Origin: Pseudomonadota bacterium
GTDB taxonomy: Bacteria; Pseudomonadota; Alphaproteobacteria; Rhodobacterales; Rhodobacteraceae
Assembly (NCBI GenBank): GCA_020161615.1
Contig: JAIUPD010000003.1
Coordinates: forward strand, 372,001-436,000
DNA length: 64,000 bases
Reading direction: 5' to 3'
A model generated the notes under the pieces. The model did no database searches. It was not told where the DNA came from and worked only from the letters and a program-made list of their open reading frames with translations. Positions 32,128 to 40,525 of the stretch are shown here, piece by piece (the first letter of the stretch is position 1; each line of letters starts with the position of its first letter). Both the position numbers and the translations under genes were made by a program.

Positions 32128-33261
32128 ATGAACGCCGCCACCGAAATCGAGCAGGGCACCGCCCTTGCTCTCCCTGCCGCCACCGACCTTGCCGCCCTGT
32201 TCAAGCGCGAGGACGGGATCGCGGGCATCGTCGCCCAGCTGGAGATAGCCGCGCGCGATGAGGCCAAGGGCTACGACGCCAGCACGAAGAAGGGGCGCGA
32301 AGCCCTGAAATCGCTCGCGGCCAAGGTCAGCACCTCGAAGGCCGAGCTCGACCGCCAGGGCAAAGCCCTGACCGAGCAGCAGCGCAAGGAAATCGACGCG
32401 GTGAATGCTGGCCGCCGCGTTGCCGATCAGCGCCTCGCCGCCCTGCGCGACGAGATCCGCAAGCCGGTCACCGACTGGGAGAAGGCCGAGGAGGATCGCA
32501 TCGAAGCGCTCAAGGCCCGGCTCGCCCGCATGGAAGGGGCCCAGCCCTCCGAAGACACCAGCGAAGCGATCCGGGCGCTGATCCAGCGCGTCGAGGCCGT
32601 CGAACTGGATGACAGCTGGGCCGAGTACAAGGCGCATGCCGCCGTGGCGAAGGACGCCAAGCTGACCGATTTGCGCAGGCGACTGGCCGCCACCGAGAAG
32701 CGCGAGGCGGAGCAGGCTGAGCTGGCCAGGCTGCGCGCGGAGCAGGCGAAGCGTGACGAAGAGGATCGGCTGCGCCGCGAGGCCGAGGAGGCTGAAGCGC
32801 GCCGCATTGAAGCCGAGAAGGCCGAAGCCGAGCGCCTTGCTCAGATCGAGCGTGACAAGGCCGAGGCCGCCGAGCGGGCCCGCAGGGAAGCCGAGGAGAA
32901 AGCGAAGGCCGAGGCCGACCGCGCTTCTCGTGAAGCCGCCACCCGCGAGGCGCAGTTGCTTCGGGAGCGCGAGGCCGCGAAGCGGGTGGCCGAGGAAGCC
33001 GAAGCCCGCCGGGTTCGCGAACTGGCCGAGGCCGAGGAGCGCACGAAGGCGGCGGCGCAGGCCGAGCGGGACCGGATCGCCGCCGAGCGCGCGGCCGAGG
33101 AAGAGGCCCGCCGGAAGCGCGAGGCCGATCATGAGCACCGCGCGCAGATCCGGGCCGAGATCATCGAAGCCCTGTCCGCTATGCGCGGCGCGGCCAGCCC
33201 GCAACAGATCGCCGATGCCCTGATGGCCGGCAAGATCCCGCACTGCGAGGTGAAGCTGTGA
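32128..33261 (+). CDS. Long coiled-coil phage protein (TolA-like composition)
   Basis: A 377-residue protein. Residues 1-120 form a helical domain (KREDGIAGIVAQLEIAARDE, then TSKAELDRQGKAL) seen in phage recombination-operon proteins; residues 180-345 are a long Ala/Glu/Arg coiled coil. The C-terminus (EALSAMRGAASPQQIADALMAGKIPHCEVKL) is a compact helical end. Tools often call such proteins TolA-like from composition alone. Its place beside RecE-like and ATPase genes suggests a role in DNA recombination; inference. Confidence 0.7.
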   Translation: MNAATEIEQGTALALPAATDLAALFKREDGIAGIVAQLEIAARDEAKGYDASTKKGREALKSLAAKVSTSKAELDRQGKALTEQQRKEIDAVNAGRRVADQRLAALRDEIRKPVTDWEKAEEDRIEALKARLARMEGAQPSEDTSEAIRALIQRVEAVELDDSWAEYKAHAAVAKDAKLTDLRRRLAATEKREAEQAELARLRAEQAKRDEEDRLRREAEEAEARRIEAEKAEAERLAQIERDKAEAAERARREAEEKAKAEADRASREAATREAQLLREREAAKRVAEEAEARRVRELAEAEERTKAAAQAERDRIAAERAAEEEARRKREADHEHRAQIRAEIIEALSAMRGAASPQQIADALMAGKIPHCEVKL

Positions 33262-33488
33262 GCGGCGTGCACCCCTGCGACTATGCGTTCCCCGTGGCGC
33301 CCGGCGATGTTCCGTACTGGCAGCCCGGCATGTCGATCCTCGAATGGTACGCCGGTCAGGCGCTGCCGCAGATCATCAACACATGCGCACGCGACACGAC
33401 CAAGCCGGGCGAAACCCGGGAACAGCTTTTCGCTCGCAAGGCCTTCGAGGTTGCGCGGGCGATGATGTCGGAGGCCCGGAAGCAATGA
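33258..33488 (+). CDS. Hypothetical phage protein (76 aa)
   Basis: GTG start overlapping the coiled-coil gene stop (GTGA). Contains YWQPGMSILEWYAGQALPQI, then a C-terminal helix with EQLFARKAFEVARAMM; the WYAGQAL...A pattern recurs in small phage proteins next to RecE-like nucleases. Function unknown. Confidence 0.65.
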   Translation: MSGVHPCDYAFPVAPGDVPYWQPGMSILEWYAGQALPQIINTCARDTTKPGETREQLFARKAFEVARAMMSEARKQ

Positions 33489-34687
33489 CCCAGCACGCCA
33501 TCGACCGCCTTGCCGAGCGCTTCCCGCGCTGCGAGCCGACCCGGGCCTTTCAGCAGATCCGGGATGCCGTCATCGCGAATGTCGGGCGCGTCGCCACCCC
33601 TGTCAGCGGCGGCGCGATCTACGAGGTCATGCTCCACAGCTACGAGGTCGCGTTTCCCGTGGTCTCCGCGGACGGCGAAATCGTGACCGTGCTGGCCGAG
33701 GGCATGGAGGCGAACACCACCACCGGCCGCCTGACGATGGCGCGCGAGGGCTTGCCCAGCGGCGTCCACCAGATTGACGCCGAGGCCTACCACGCCGACC
33801 CCTGCCGCTTCCCTTCGCTGTCCTCGACCCTGGCGAAGAAGATGCTGGGCCAGAGCCCCCTCCACGCATGGACGGACTGCGCGCGCCTCAATCCGACCTG
33901 GCAGCCGACGGAGAAAAAGACCTTCGACATTGGCCGTGCGGCGCACCGTGCGATCCTCGGCCGTGGCGCCGATTTCGTCGCGATCCCCGAGGACATGCTG
34001 TCCAGCAACGGCGCGGCCAGCACGAAGGCGGCGAAGGAGTTCATCGAGGACTGCCGGTCCCGCGGCATCACGCCGCTCAAGGCCGCCGAGGTGGCGGAGA
34101 TCGACGTGATGGCCGAGAAGATGGCCGTGCGCCTGAAGATGCTCGGCATCGACTTTGATCCGGCGCATTCCGAGGTCGCCGCCGTCGCCCAGATCGACGG
34201 GACCTGGTGCCGGATGATGGCCGACAACGCCCCTGTCGCCGATCCGCGCTTCCTCTACGACCTGAAGACCTGCGAGAGCGCGGCGCCCGAGGCCTGCCAG
34301 CGCGCCGTGATGAACTACGGCTATGACGTGCAGGCCGCGCATTACCTCGAAACCTGGCGCGCGGCGACGGGCGAAAGCCGAAAGTTCCGGTTCGTGTTCC
34401 AGGAGAAGACCGCCCCGCACGAGATCTGCATCGTGGAGCTGGGCGAGGACACGCTGAGCATGGCCTCGCGGAAGGTCGCCCGGGCCCGCGAGATGTGGGC
34501 GCACTGCCTCAAGGTCGGAAACTGGCCCGGCTATCCCCTCGGCGTTCAGAAGATCGAACTCCCCGAGTGGTTCCACGAACGCTGGGCGGAGCGCGAGAGC
34601 GTCGAGCAGGACTTCAAGGCCCGGACTGGCCGCGACGTGCTCGACGCGGCGCGCGCGTGGCAGGCGCCAGCCTCGGCCGCTGAATAA
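33485..34687 (+). CDS. RecE-like PD-(D/E)XK exonuclease (DUF3799 type)
   Basis: A 400-residue protein from the ATG at 33485 (overlapping the previous stop). Residues 1-90 are an extra N-terminal part; from 93 the RecE/DUF3799 pattern runs: YHADPCRFPSLSSTLAKKML, FDIGRAAHRAILG with the conserved His, and the catalytic FLYDLKTC (Asp...Asp-x-Lys) followed by NYGYDVQAAHYLE. Degrades one strand of double-stranded DNA ends to expose ssDNA for annealing. Works with the neighbouring ATPase. Confidence 0.88.
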   Translation: MTQHAIDRLAERFPRCEPTRAFQQIRDAVIANVGRVATPVSGGAIYEVMLHSYEVAFPVVSADGEIVTVLAEGMEANTTTGRLTMAREGLPSGVHQIDAEAYHADPCRFPSLSSTLAKKMLGQSPLHAWTDCARLNPTWQPTEKKTFDIGRAAHRAILGRGADFVAIPEDMLSSNGAASTKAAKEFIEDCRSRGITPLKAAEVAEIDVMAEKMAVRLKMLGIDFDPAHSEVAAVAQIDGTWCRMMADNAPVADPRFLYDLKTCESAAPEACQRAVMNYGYDVQAAHYLETWRAATGESRKFRFVFQEKTAPHEICIVELGEDTLSMASRKVARAREMWAHCLKVGNWPGYPLGVQKIELPEWFHERWAERESVEQDFKARTGRDVLDAARAWQAPASAAE

Positions 34688-34707
34688 CACCCCCACAGGA
34701 GAAACCC

Positions 34708-35826
34708 ATGACCGCCCATATCCGCTTTATCCCCGTTGCCGAGATCAACGATCCGCTCACGCTGTCCATCGGGATCAGCGGCGGTTCCGGCACCGGCAAG
34801 ACCTATTCCGCCCTCCTGATGGCCCGCGGCATCGCCGAGGGCATGACCGGCCGGAAAGGCGCTCCCATTGGCTACGTCGATACCGAGAACCGCCGGGCGC
34901 TGCACTACAAGAGCGCGTTCCCCGAGATGATGCACTTCGATTTCAAGGCCACCGACGCAAAGGGTGATCTGGTTGGCTTCGGGCCGGAGCGCTGGATCGA
35001 GGTCATCGACGCGGGCGAGGCCGCTGGTCTGCCGGTGATGATCCTGGACTCGTTTTCTCACGCCTGGGAAGGCGTCGGCGGGGTCTTGGACCTGCACGCC
35101 AAAACGCTGGACCGCCTGACCGGCGGTAACGACGCGCTGGCCGACAAGCGGTCGCAGCTCGCTTGGGCCGAGGTGAAGCCGCGCTATCGCCGGCTCATCG
35201 ACCGGATCGTGCGCGCGAAGTGCCAGCTCATCATCTGCACCCGCGCCAAGCCCGTGATGCAAACCGGCTTCGGCCAGAACGCCAAGAATGCGCGAAAGAC
35301 CAAGACCCGCCGCGAGGACGTTCCGTGGGATCCGGCGTCGGACGGCGATCTGATGTTCGAGATGACGACGATGGTGATCCTCGACCCCTCGGCGCCGGGT
35401 TGCCCGGTCCACCAGATCAAGGTGGCGGACCAGTTCAAGGGGCTGCTGGACGCGCGCCGTCCGCTGGGCGTGGACACCGGGCTCAAGATGGCGGAGTGGG
35501 CGCGGGGCCAGGGTGATGCTCAGCGCCAGAAGGAAATCCTCGACAACGCGCGCGCCGTCGCCCGCCGTGGCAAAGCCGCATTCCTGGAATGGTGGGGCAG
35601 CGAGGAGGGCAAGGCCCTGCGCACCACCGTTCGCCCGATCATCGCCCAGCTGCAGCAGATCGCCGAGGAGGCTGATCAGGCCATGGCCGATGAAGAGGGC
35701 GATGATCCGTTCTTCAGCGCGCGGGCCGACGAGGACGACGCTGGCCCCACCGCGGAGCAGATCGCGGCGGCAGAGCGCGAGGCCATGGCCGAGATCGAGC
35801 AGCGGAACCGGGAGGCGGTGGAGTGA
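34708..35826 (+). CDS. RecA-like phage ATPase (Sak4-like)
   Basis: A 372-residue protein. Walker A GGSGTGKT (25-32) and Walker B-like VMILDSFSHAW near 110. The region RLIDRIVRAKCQLIICTRAK and FEMTTMVILDPS fits AAA_24/Sak4-type phage recombinases, which partner with RecE-like nucleases and SSB in single-strand annealing. The C-terminal 90 residues are acidic and helical. Longer than typical Sak4 proteins, so the subfamily is uncertain. Confidence 0.75.
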   Translation: MTAHIRFIPVAEINDPLTLSIGISGGSGTGKTYSALLMARGIAEGMTGRKGAPIGYVDTENRRALHYKSAFPEMMHFDFKATDAKGDLVGFGPERWIEVIDAGEAAGLPVMILDSFSHAWEGVGGVLDLHAKTLDRLTGGNDALADKRSQLAWAEVKPRYRRLIDRIVRAKCQLIICTRAKPVMQTGFGQNAKNARKTKTRREDVPWDPASDGDLMFEMTTMVILDPSAPGCPVHQIKVADQFKGLLDARRPLGVDTGLKMAEWARGQGDAQRQKEILDNARAVARRGKAAFLEWWGSEEGKALRTTVRPIIAQLQQIAEEADQAMADEEGDDPFFSARADEDDAGPTAEQIAAAEREAMAEIEQRNREAVE

Positions 35827-36134
35827 TGATGGCCGCGACCGATGCCGAAGATGCAAACGAACCACTGGGCACCTGCGAAGGCTGCGCCAAGGCGATCCCC
35901 GAGGGCGCAGCCTATCACTACACCGCAGACGCCTGCTGGCTATGCGCCGATTGCGCCCCGATGCTGAGCGATCTGGTCAGGCAGTGGGAGGAGATTGTTG
36001 CGGCCGAGCCGTTCAATCCCGGCGAAATCGACTGCGACAGCCCCGAGGAAATGCGGGCGTGGATCCGGGAGTACACGGCGGAAATCGAGAGGAACGGCGA
36101 CCGCAAGGTCATGACCGGGGGTGCAGCATGGTGA
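35826..36134 (+). CDS. Small zinc-ribbon-like phage protein (102 aa)
   Basis: ATG overlaps the ATPase stop (TGATG). CEGC near residue 16 and CWLCADC near residue 37 form two Cys pairs, a likely zinc knuckle; the remainder is acidic and helical. It may aid DNA or protein binding in the recombination module. Confidence 0.65.
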   Translation: MMAATDAEDANEPLGTCEGCAKAIPEGAAYHYTADACWLCADCAPMLSDLVRQWEEIVAAEPFNPGEIDCDSPEEMRAWIREYTAEIERNGDRKVMTGGAAW

Positions 36135-36772
36135 ACAAGCTGACCCCGGAGCACATCGCCGAGCTGCACGCCGACCTCGGCCGGATCGCCGAGATGGACC
36201 GGACGATTGCCGTCCTGAATAGGATCCGCAGCACCCCTGCCAGCGCCGAGAATTTCGGCGGCGCCATCAACAAGGCGCTGGCAGGGATGGGCGAGCCCGA
36301 TGCGCTCCCGGCAATTGAGCTCGGCCTCGCCGCCTTGGATGGCATCGAGACTTCGAACGGCTTTACCGAAAACGGGAATGTCTGGCGGTTCTGGGCGCAG
36401 GAAGCAAAGAAATACGCCGCCATTGCGAAGGCCAGACAGGTCGAGTGCGATGCTAAGGCGCAGGTCATCGCCGGGCTTGCGCGAGAGCGGGACGAGGCGA
36501 ACGCGGATGCGGAGCGGCTGGCGGACGCGGTTTCGCTGACGGTCCGCACTGACAAACTGCGGGAAGCGTACCACGCACTACCAAACGAACACAGCCGGAT
36601 CGGCAGCAAGCGCTCAAAGAAAAGCCACGCCAGAGACGCTTGGCTGCGCGCATTCAGGAAAGCCGCCAAGGCTTCAACCGAAGCCCTCACCGCCCACCGC
36701 GCCCGGAAGGAGGGGGAAAGGGATGACCGGAGCGGCACAAATGAGGAAGGAGCGCATCGAGCGTCTTCTTGA
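36128..36772 (+). CDS. Helical phage protein (214 aa)
   Basis: Starts MVNKLTPEHIAELHADLGRI; ATG at 36128 overlaps the preceding gene. Middle has NVWRFWAQEAKKYAAIAKAR and a coiled coil (LARERDEANADAERLADAV). Basic C-terminus. Overlaps the next gene by 50 bp in another frame. Function unknown. Confidence 0.6.
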   Translation: MVNKLTPEHIAELHADLGRIAEMDRTIAVLNRIRSTPASAENFGGAINKALAGMGEPDALPAIELGLAALDGIETSNGFTENGNVWRFWAQEAKKYAAIAKARQVECDAKAQVIAGLARERDEANADAERLADAVSLTVRTDKLREAYHALPNEHSRIGSKRSKKSHARDAWLRAFRKAAKASTEALTAHRARKEGERDDRSGTNEEGAHRASS

Positions 36773-37004
36773 AGAACTTGCCTATGAAGTCACACGAGGC
36801 GTTATGGAGCGCGAGATCGAACCGGACATTCATTTCCATAAACTTTTCCCTTGCGTTGGTCGTGGAGACGACATGGCGCAACTGGAATTCCACGTCTGGC
36901 CCGCCTCGAAATCTACTGCTCCTGCCCGCTGGGATGGAAAGGCGAAACTTAGACTGATCGAAAGCGACAAAACCGCTCGGAAGGAGACTCCCCATGACCG
37001 CTGA
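36723..37004 (+). CDS. Hypothetical phage protein (93 aa)
   Basis: N-terminal helix (MRKERIERLLEELAYEVTRG), then strands with HFHKLFPCVG and MAQLEFHVWP. Starts inside the end of the preceding gene. Codon use is less GC-rich than its neighbours, suggesting recent acquisition. Not recognised. Confidence 0.5.
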   Translation: MTGAAQMRKERIERLLEELAYEVTRGVMEREIEPDIHFHKLFPCVGRGDDMAQLEFHVWPASKSTAPARWDGKAKLRLIESDKTARKETPHDR

Positions 37005-37449
37005 CCTGTCGAACGAGGCGCTGGACGTACTTACAAAACGTCTTGGAGCCAAAGCCGATCTAGAAATGAAATATGGAGGCGACGACAGTCTCTACCGAGA
37101 AGCAAAGGACACCATCACCGCTCTGTGCGCCGAGAACGGGGTCTTGATAGACAAGCTGGAACTTGAGCGAGCTTTGACAGACGGGGCGCACCGCCGCGCC
37201 CTCACCGTCGAAGCCGCCAAAGCCGCAGCCCAAGCCGACTACGAGCACCGCATCCTCGCCTCCCTAGAACCCAACCCCGCCGCGCACGCTGACGATGCCC
37301 TCGCAGCCGTGCGCCGGGAAGCGCGGGCCGAGGGGATGCGGAAGGCGGCTGATATTGCAGCGGCGAAGTGGGGATCTCTTGGCGGGGCGTGCGATGCCAT
37401 CGCAGGGGCCATCCTCGCCGCCGCCGAGAAGGAAGCAAGCCATGGCTGA
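36994..37449 (+). CDS. Hypothetical phage protein (151 aa)
   Basis: Helical protein with DTITALCAENGVLIDKLELE and a C-terminal EARAEGMRKAADIAAAKWGS helix, a common ending in phage proteins of unknown role. The first 60 codons are AT-richer than the rest. ATG overlaps the end of the previous gene, and its stop overlaps the Gp37/Gp68 gene. Confidence 0.55.
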   Translation: MTADLSNEALDVLTKRLGAKADLEMKYGGDDSLYREAKDTITALCAENGVLIDKLELERALTDGAHRRALTVEAAKAAAQADYEHRILASLEPNPAAHADDALAAVRREARAEGMRKAADIAAAKWGSLGGACDAIAGAILAAAEKEASHG

Positions 37450-38446
37450 CCGCACCCCCATCGAATGGGCCGATGCCACCTGGAACCCGATCATCGGCTG
37501 CAGCCGCGTGTCCGAGGGGTGCCGGAACTGCTATGCCGAGGTCATGGCCGCGCGGTTCAGCAAGCCGGGCCAGTGGGGCGAGGGGCTGGCGCAGATCGTG
37601 CGCAAGCCGGACGGCAGCGCGGATCACCGCTGGACCGGGAAGGTGCGATTCAATGAGCGCGCGCTGGACCAGCCCCTGCGCTGGCGCAAGCCGAGGCGGA
37701 TCTTCGTCTGCTCGACCTCGGACCTGTTCCACGAGGGCGTGCCGGACGAGTGGCTGGACCGGGTGTTCGCGGTCATGGCGCTGGCGCCTTGGCACACCTT
37801 CATGGTGCTGACCAAGCGGCCCGAGCGGGCACGGGAATACCTGAACAGGCGCGACGAACGCGGGCGCTGGCCCGCCATGGATTACGCCGCGTTGATGGCC
37901 GCGACCGGCAGCTGGTCCACTCCCGCGCTGGATCTGCGCGAGGGCTGGCCCCTGCCCAACGTCTGGCTCGGCACCAGCATCGAGGACCAGGCGACCGCCG
38001 ACGCCCGCATCCCGCACCTTCTGGCCACCGCGGCGGCGGTACGGTTCGTCTCGGCCGAGCCGCTGCTGGGGCCGGTAGATCTCGGCGGCTACCTTCCCGA
38101 CCTCGACTGTGGCGACGGCCTCGACCTCGTGATAGTCGGCGGGGAAAGCGGCCCGGGCGCGCGGCCGATGCACCCCGACTGGCCCCGCGCGCTGCGAGAC
38201 CAGTGCGTCGCGGCTGGGACCGCGTTCTTCTTCAAGCAATGGGGGGAGTGGGCGCCAGCGGCTGGATGGTACGAAGACCATCAGGTTTCGCTGCCGTTGC
38301 GCGTTTGGGGGCCGAATGGATGGACCGACGATGGGCGCGTTGACGGCGAATGGCTCGCCCGAGCCGGCAAGAAAGCAGCCGGTCGCCTGCTGGACGGGAA
38401 GGTCTGGGACCAGATGCCGGGGGGTGGGGATGGGCTCGATCGCTAA
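37442..38446 (+). CDS. Phage Gp37/Gp68 (DUF5131) three-cysteine protein
   Basis: A 334-residue protein from the ATG at 37442. Three conserved cysteines at 20, 27 and 30 (IIGCSRVSEGCRNCYAE), then FVCSTSDLFHEGVP, FMVLTKRPERAREYL, NVWLGTSIEDQ and RFVSAEPLLGPVDL. These are hallmarks of DUF5131, which resembles radical SAM-type TIM barrels, with the Cys trio likely holding an iron-sulfur cluster or metal. A TcmP partner is often adjacent, but none is seen here. Target and product are unknown. Confidence 0.85.
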   Translation: MADRTPIEWADATWNPIIGCSRVSEGCRNCYAEVMAARFSKPGQWGEGLAQIVRKPDGSADHRWTGKVRFNERALDQPLRWRKPRRIFVCSTSDLFHEGVPDEWLDRVFAVMALAPWHTFMVLTKRPERAREYLNRRDERGRWPAMDYAALMAATGSWSTPALDLREGWPLPNVWLGTSIEDQATADARIPHLLATAAAVRFVSAEPLLGPVDLGGYLPDLDCGDGLDLVIVGGESGPGARPMHPDWPRALRDQCVAAGTAFFFKQWGEWAPAAGWYEDHQVSLPLRVWGPNGWTDDGRVDGEWLARAGKKAAGRLLDGKVWDQMPGGGDGLDR

Positions 38447-38636
38447 GCTCGCCGTCAAGGACACCACGGCCGCCCAGATGCTGGACATGAGCCCGAAGGA
38501 CTTTCGCGCGCTGGTCGAGGCCGGGGCGCTTCCCCCTGCCCTGCCGATCGGCGAGCATCAGCGCTGGCTTGTGGCCGATCTGGAGGCCATCATCACCGGC
38601 AAGAAGATCCGACCGGATACGGGGTTTGACCTGTGA
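38430..38636 (+). CDS. Probable excisionase / AlpA-like small HTH
   Basis: A 68-residue protein starting at ATG 38430. DTTAAQMLDMSPKDFRALVE and LPIGEHQRWLVADLEAI match the MerR/AlpA-type winged helix of excisionases. It overlaps the end of the Gp37/Gp68 gene and its stop overlaps the integrase GTG, so the two are co-translated. It would bend att DNA to favour excision. Confidence 0.75.
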   Translation: MGSIAKLAVKDTTAAQMLDMSPKDFRALVEAGALPPALPIGEHQRWLVADLEAIITGKKIRPDTGFDL

Positions 38637-39664
38637 AAAAGACCGAACGCCCGCACCTGGTATGGCGAATGAGCGGCGGCCAGCGGCGCCCGTTTTTCAG
38701 GCTCCGCTGGCAGGAAAATGGCAAGATGCGCGCGCGAGAGGTGCTGATCCAGGCTGAGCCGGACACACCTGAATTCGACGCCGAATACTGGGCCTTGCGA
38801 GCGGGCCGGTCGCCGCGCCTGCAGGAGAAGGCATCGCAGACCACCTGGGCAGTTCTGGCCCGGGAATATCGCAGCTCCGCCCGGTACCGGAAGCTGGCCG
38901 CTGGGACGCGGCGATCCTATGACCGGCACATCGAGGCGATCCTGGCGGCCAATGGCGAGCGCGAGGTTGCGTCTCTCACCCGCGCTCAGGTCCGCGCGGT
39001 GCATGCCAAGTATGCCGCGACACCTCGCAAGGCCGATTGGTATGTCCAGATCATCAGCCTGCTGCTGAACTTCGCGAAGAACACGCTCGACTGGAAGGTG
39101 GAGAACGTGGCCGAGGGCATCGAGCTTTACGGCAAGCAGCGCGAGTTCGAGCCCTGGCCGGCATGGATGGTGGAAAAGCTGGACGAGGCGCCCGAGGTCG
39201 TGCGCACCGCGGCCGAGCTGATCCTCGGCACCGGCCAGCGCCCCAATGCGGCCATCACCATGGAGCGCGGGCAGTTCAGGGGCGAGTGGGTCGAGGTGCT
39301 TGACGAGAAGGGTGGCGAGCGATTCGAAATCTATTGCCACCCGAAGCTGCGCGCCTACGTCGAGGCCCTGCCGAAGCGCGGCCAGCACGTGCTGGCAAAG
39401 ACGCTTCGCCAGCCCCTCGGCTACGACGCCATCGAGAAGGCGTTCCGCGCTTGGCGCACGGGGCTGGGCGCGAAGGCGAAGCCCTACTCGCTGCACGGCC
39501 TTCGCAAGGTCGCGATCATCCGGCTGGCCGAGGCCGGATGCACTGACGCCCAGATCCAGGCCGTCACGAACCAGAGCGCCGAAATGGTGCGCTTCTACCG
39601 ACAAAAGGCCTCGCGCAAGCGCCTGAGTCGCGCGGCGATCACCAGGGGAACGGACGGTGAATGA
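38633..39664 (+). CDS. int: Tyrosine-type prophage integrase
   Basis: A 343-residue protein with a GTG start overlapping the excisionase stop. The N-terminal arm/core-binding part includes TWAVLAREYRSSARYRKL; the catalytic part has R203 (GTGQRPNAA), H288-x-x-R291 (LHGLRK) and nucleophile Y322 (MVRFYRQK). The second His of the usual set is Asn313 (TNQSAEM). It ends 70 bp from the tRNA-Leu 3' end, its expected attachment site. Directs site-specific integration and excision. Confidence 0.93.
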   Translation: MKKTERPHLVWRMSGGQRRPFFRLRWQENGKMRAREVLIQAEPDTPEFDAEYWALRAGRSPRLQEKASQTTWAVLAREYRSSARYRKLAAGTRRSYDRHIEAILAANGEREVASLTRAQVRAVHAKYAATPRKADWYVQIISLLLNFAKNTLDWKVENVAEGIELYGKQREFEPWPAWMVEKLDEAPEVVRTAAELILGTGQRPNAAITMERGQFRGEWVEVLDEKGGERFEIYCHPKLRAYVEALPKRGQHVLAKTLRQPLGYDAIEKAFRAWRTGLGAKAKPYSLHGLRKVAIIRLAEAGCTDAQIQAVTNQSAEMVRFYRQKASRKRLSRAAITRGTDGE

Positions 39665-39733
39665 AAGGGGACGTGGTGAATAGGCTTGGTGAATTGCCGG
39701 TTTTCGCCATGGCAGAGAAACCAGCTAAGTCAT

Positions 39734-39819
39734 TGGTGCCCGAGGCGAGATTCGAACTCGCACACCCGTTAGGGCGGAGGATTTTGAATCCCCTGCGTCT
39801 ACCGTTCCGCCACTCGGGC
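39734..39819 (-). tRNA. tRNA-Leu (anticodon CAA), prophage attachment site
   Basis: An 86-nt class II tRNA on the minus strand: acceptor stem GCCCGAG (39813-39819) pairs with CTCGGGC, and the encoded CCA end is at 39734-39736. The anticodon loop TTCAAAA gives CAA; the T-arm holds GTTCGAATC. The 3' end faces the integrase, so the att core probably overlaps the 3' half and the gene stays functional after integration. Confidence 0.97.
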
Positions 39820-39946
39820 CCGATCCGGGGCTTAGCGCGGCCCGAAGGCGCGGTCAACGGGGCAACGGCTGCCGCGCGCCCTCGGCGCCCTTGACGTACC
39901 CGGGCGGCTGGGGCACGGAGTGGGCGACCCGCTGACCGGAGCCATC

Positions 39947-40525
39947 ATGCTGCGCCGCCTTTACGACTGGACCATCGCGCTTGCCGCGCATCCGAGGGCG
40001 CTCTGGGCGCTCGCCTTCGTCGCCTTCATCGAAAGCTCGGTCTTCCCGATCCCGCCCGATGCGCTGATGATCCCGATGATCATCGCCGCCCCGCGCCGGG
40101 CCTTCCTGATCGCCACGGTGGCGACCGTCTCGTCAGTGCTGGGGGGGCTTCTGGGCTATGCCATCGGCGCGCTGGCCTTCGACCAGCTCGGCTATCCGAT
40201 CCTGCAGGCGCTGGGCAAGGGCGATGCGGTGCTGGAGTTCAACGAGCGCTTCAACGACCTCAGCTTCTGGCCGGTGCTGATCGCCGGGCTCACCCCGTTC
40301 CCCTACAAGGTGATCACCATCATGTCGGGCTGGACGGGGCTGTCGCTGACCACCTTCGTCGTCACCTCGATCCTGGCACGCGCGGGGCGGTTCTTCCTGG
40401 TCGCCACGCTTCTGCATTACTTCGGCGCACCGATTCGTGACTTCATCGAGCGTCGTCTGGGGTTGATGACAATCCTCTTCGTCGTCTTACTCCTCGGCGG
40501 ATTCTTTGCCGTGAGGTACCTGTGA
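39947..40525 (+). CDS. YqaA/DedA-like inner-membrane protein
   Basis: A 192-residue protein with four or five hydrophobic helices. Start chosen at ATG 39947 (GGAG upstream); a GTG at 39920 is possible. FIESSVFPIPPDALMIPMII and LTPFPYKVITIMSGWTGLS are typical of the SNARE-associated/VTT (DedA, YqaA) family, which is implicated in lipid-carrier scrambling and membrane homeostasis. Its stop overlaps the dsbB start, so the two are coupled. Confidence 0.85.
   Translation: MLRRLYDWTIALAAHPRALWALAFVAFIESSVFPIPPDALMIPMIIAAPRRAFLIATVATVSSVLGGLLGYAIGALAFDQLGYPILQALGKGDAVLEFNERFNDLSFWPVLIAGLTPFPYKVITIMSGWTGLSLTTFVVTSILARAGRFFLVATLLHYFGAPIRDFIERRLGLMTILFVVLLLGGFFAVRYL

Larger units (their letters stand above)
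1..39733. mobile_element. Prophage (left end outside window), integrated at tRNA-Leu(CAA)
   Basis: A complete set of temperate-phage modules is present: integrase and excisionase-like gene beside a tRNA 3' end, S24 repressor with paired operator clusters, recombination genes, replication genes, terminase, portal, scaffold, capsid, adaptor, tail collar, gp10-like and ejection-type proteins. The structural order resembles P22-like short-tailed phages. The right boundary is placed at the tRNA 3' end, but the exact att core cannot be fixed because the left end is missing. No lysis genes are seen, so they probably lie further left. All major reading frames are open, so the prophage looks intact over this span. 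Confidence 0.95.
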
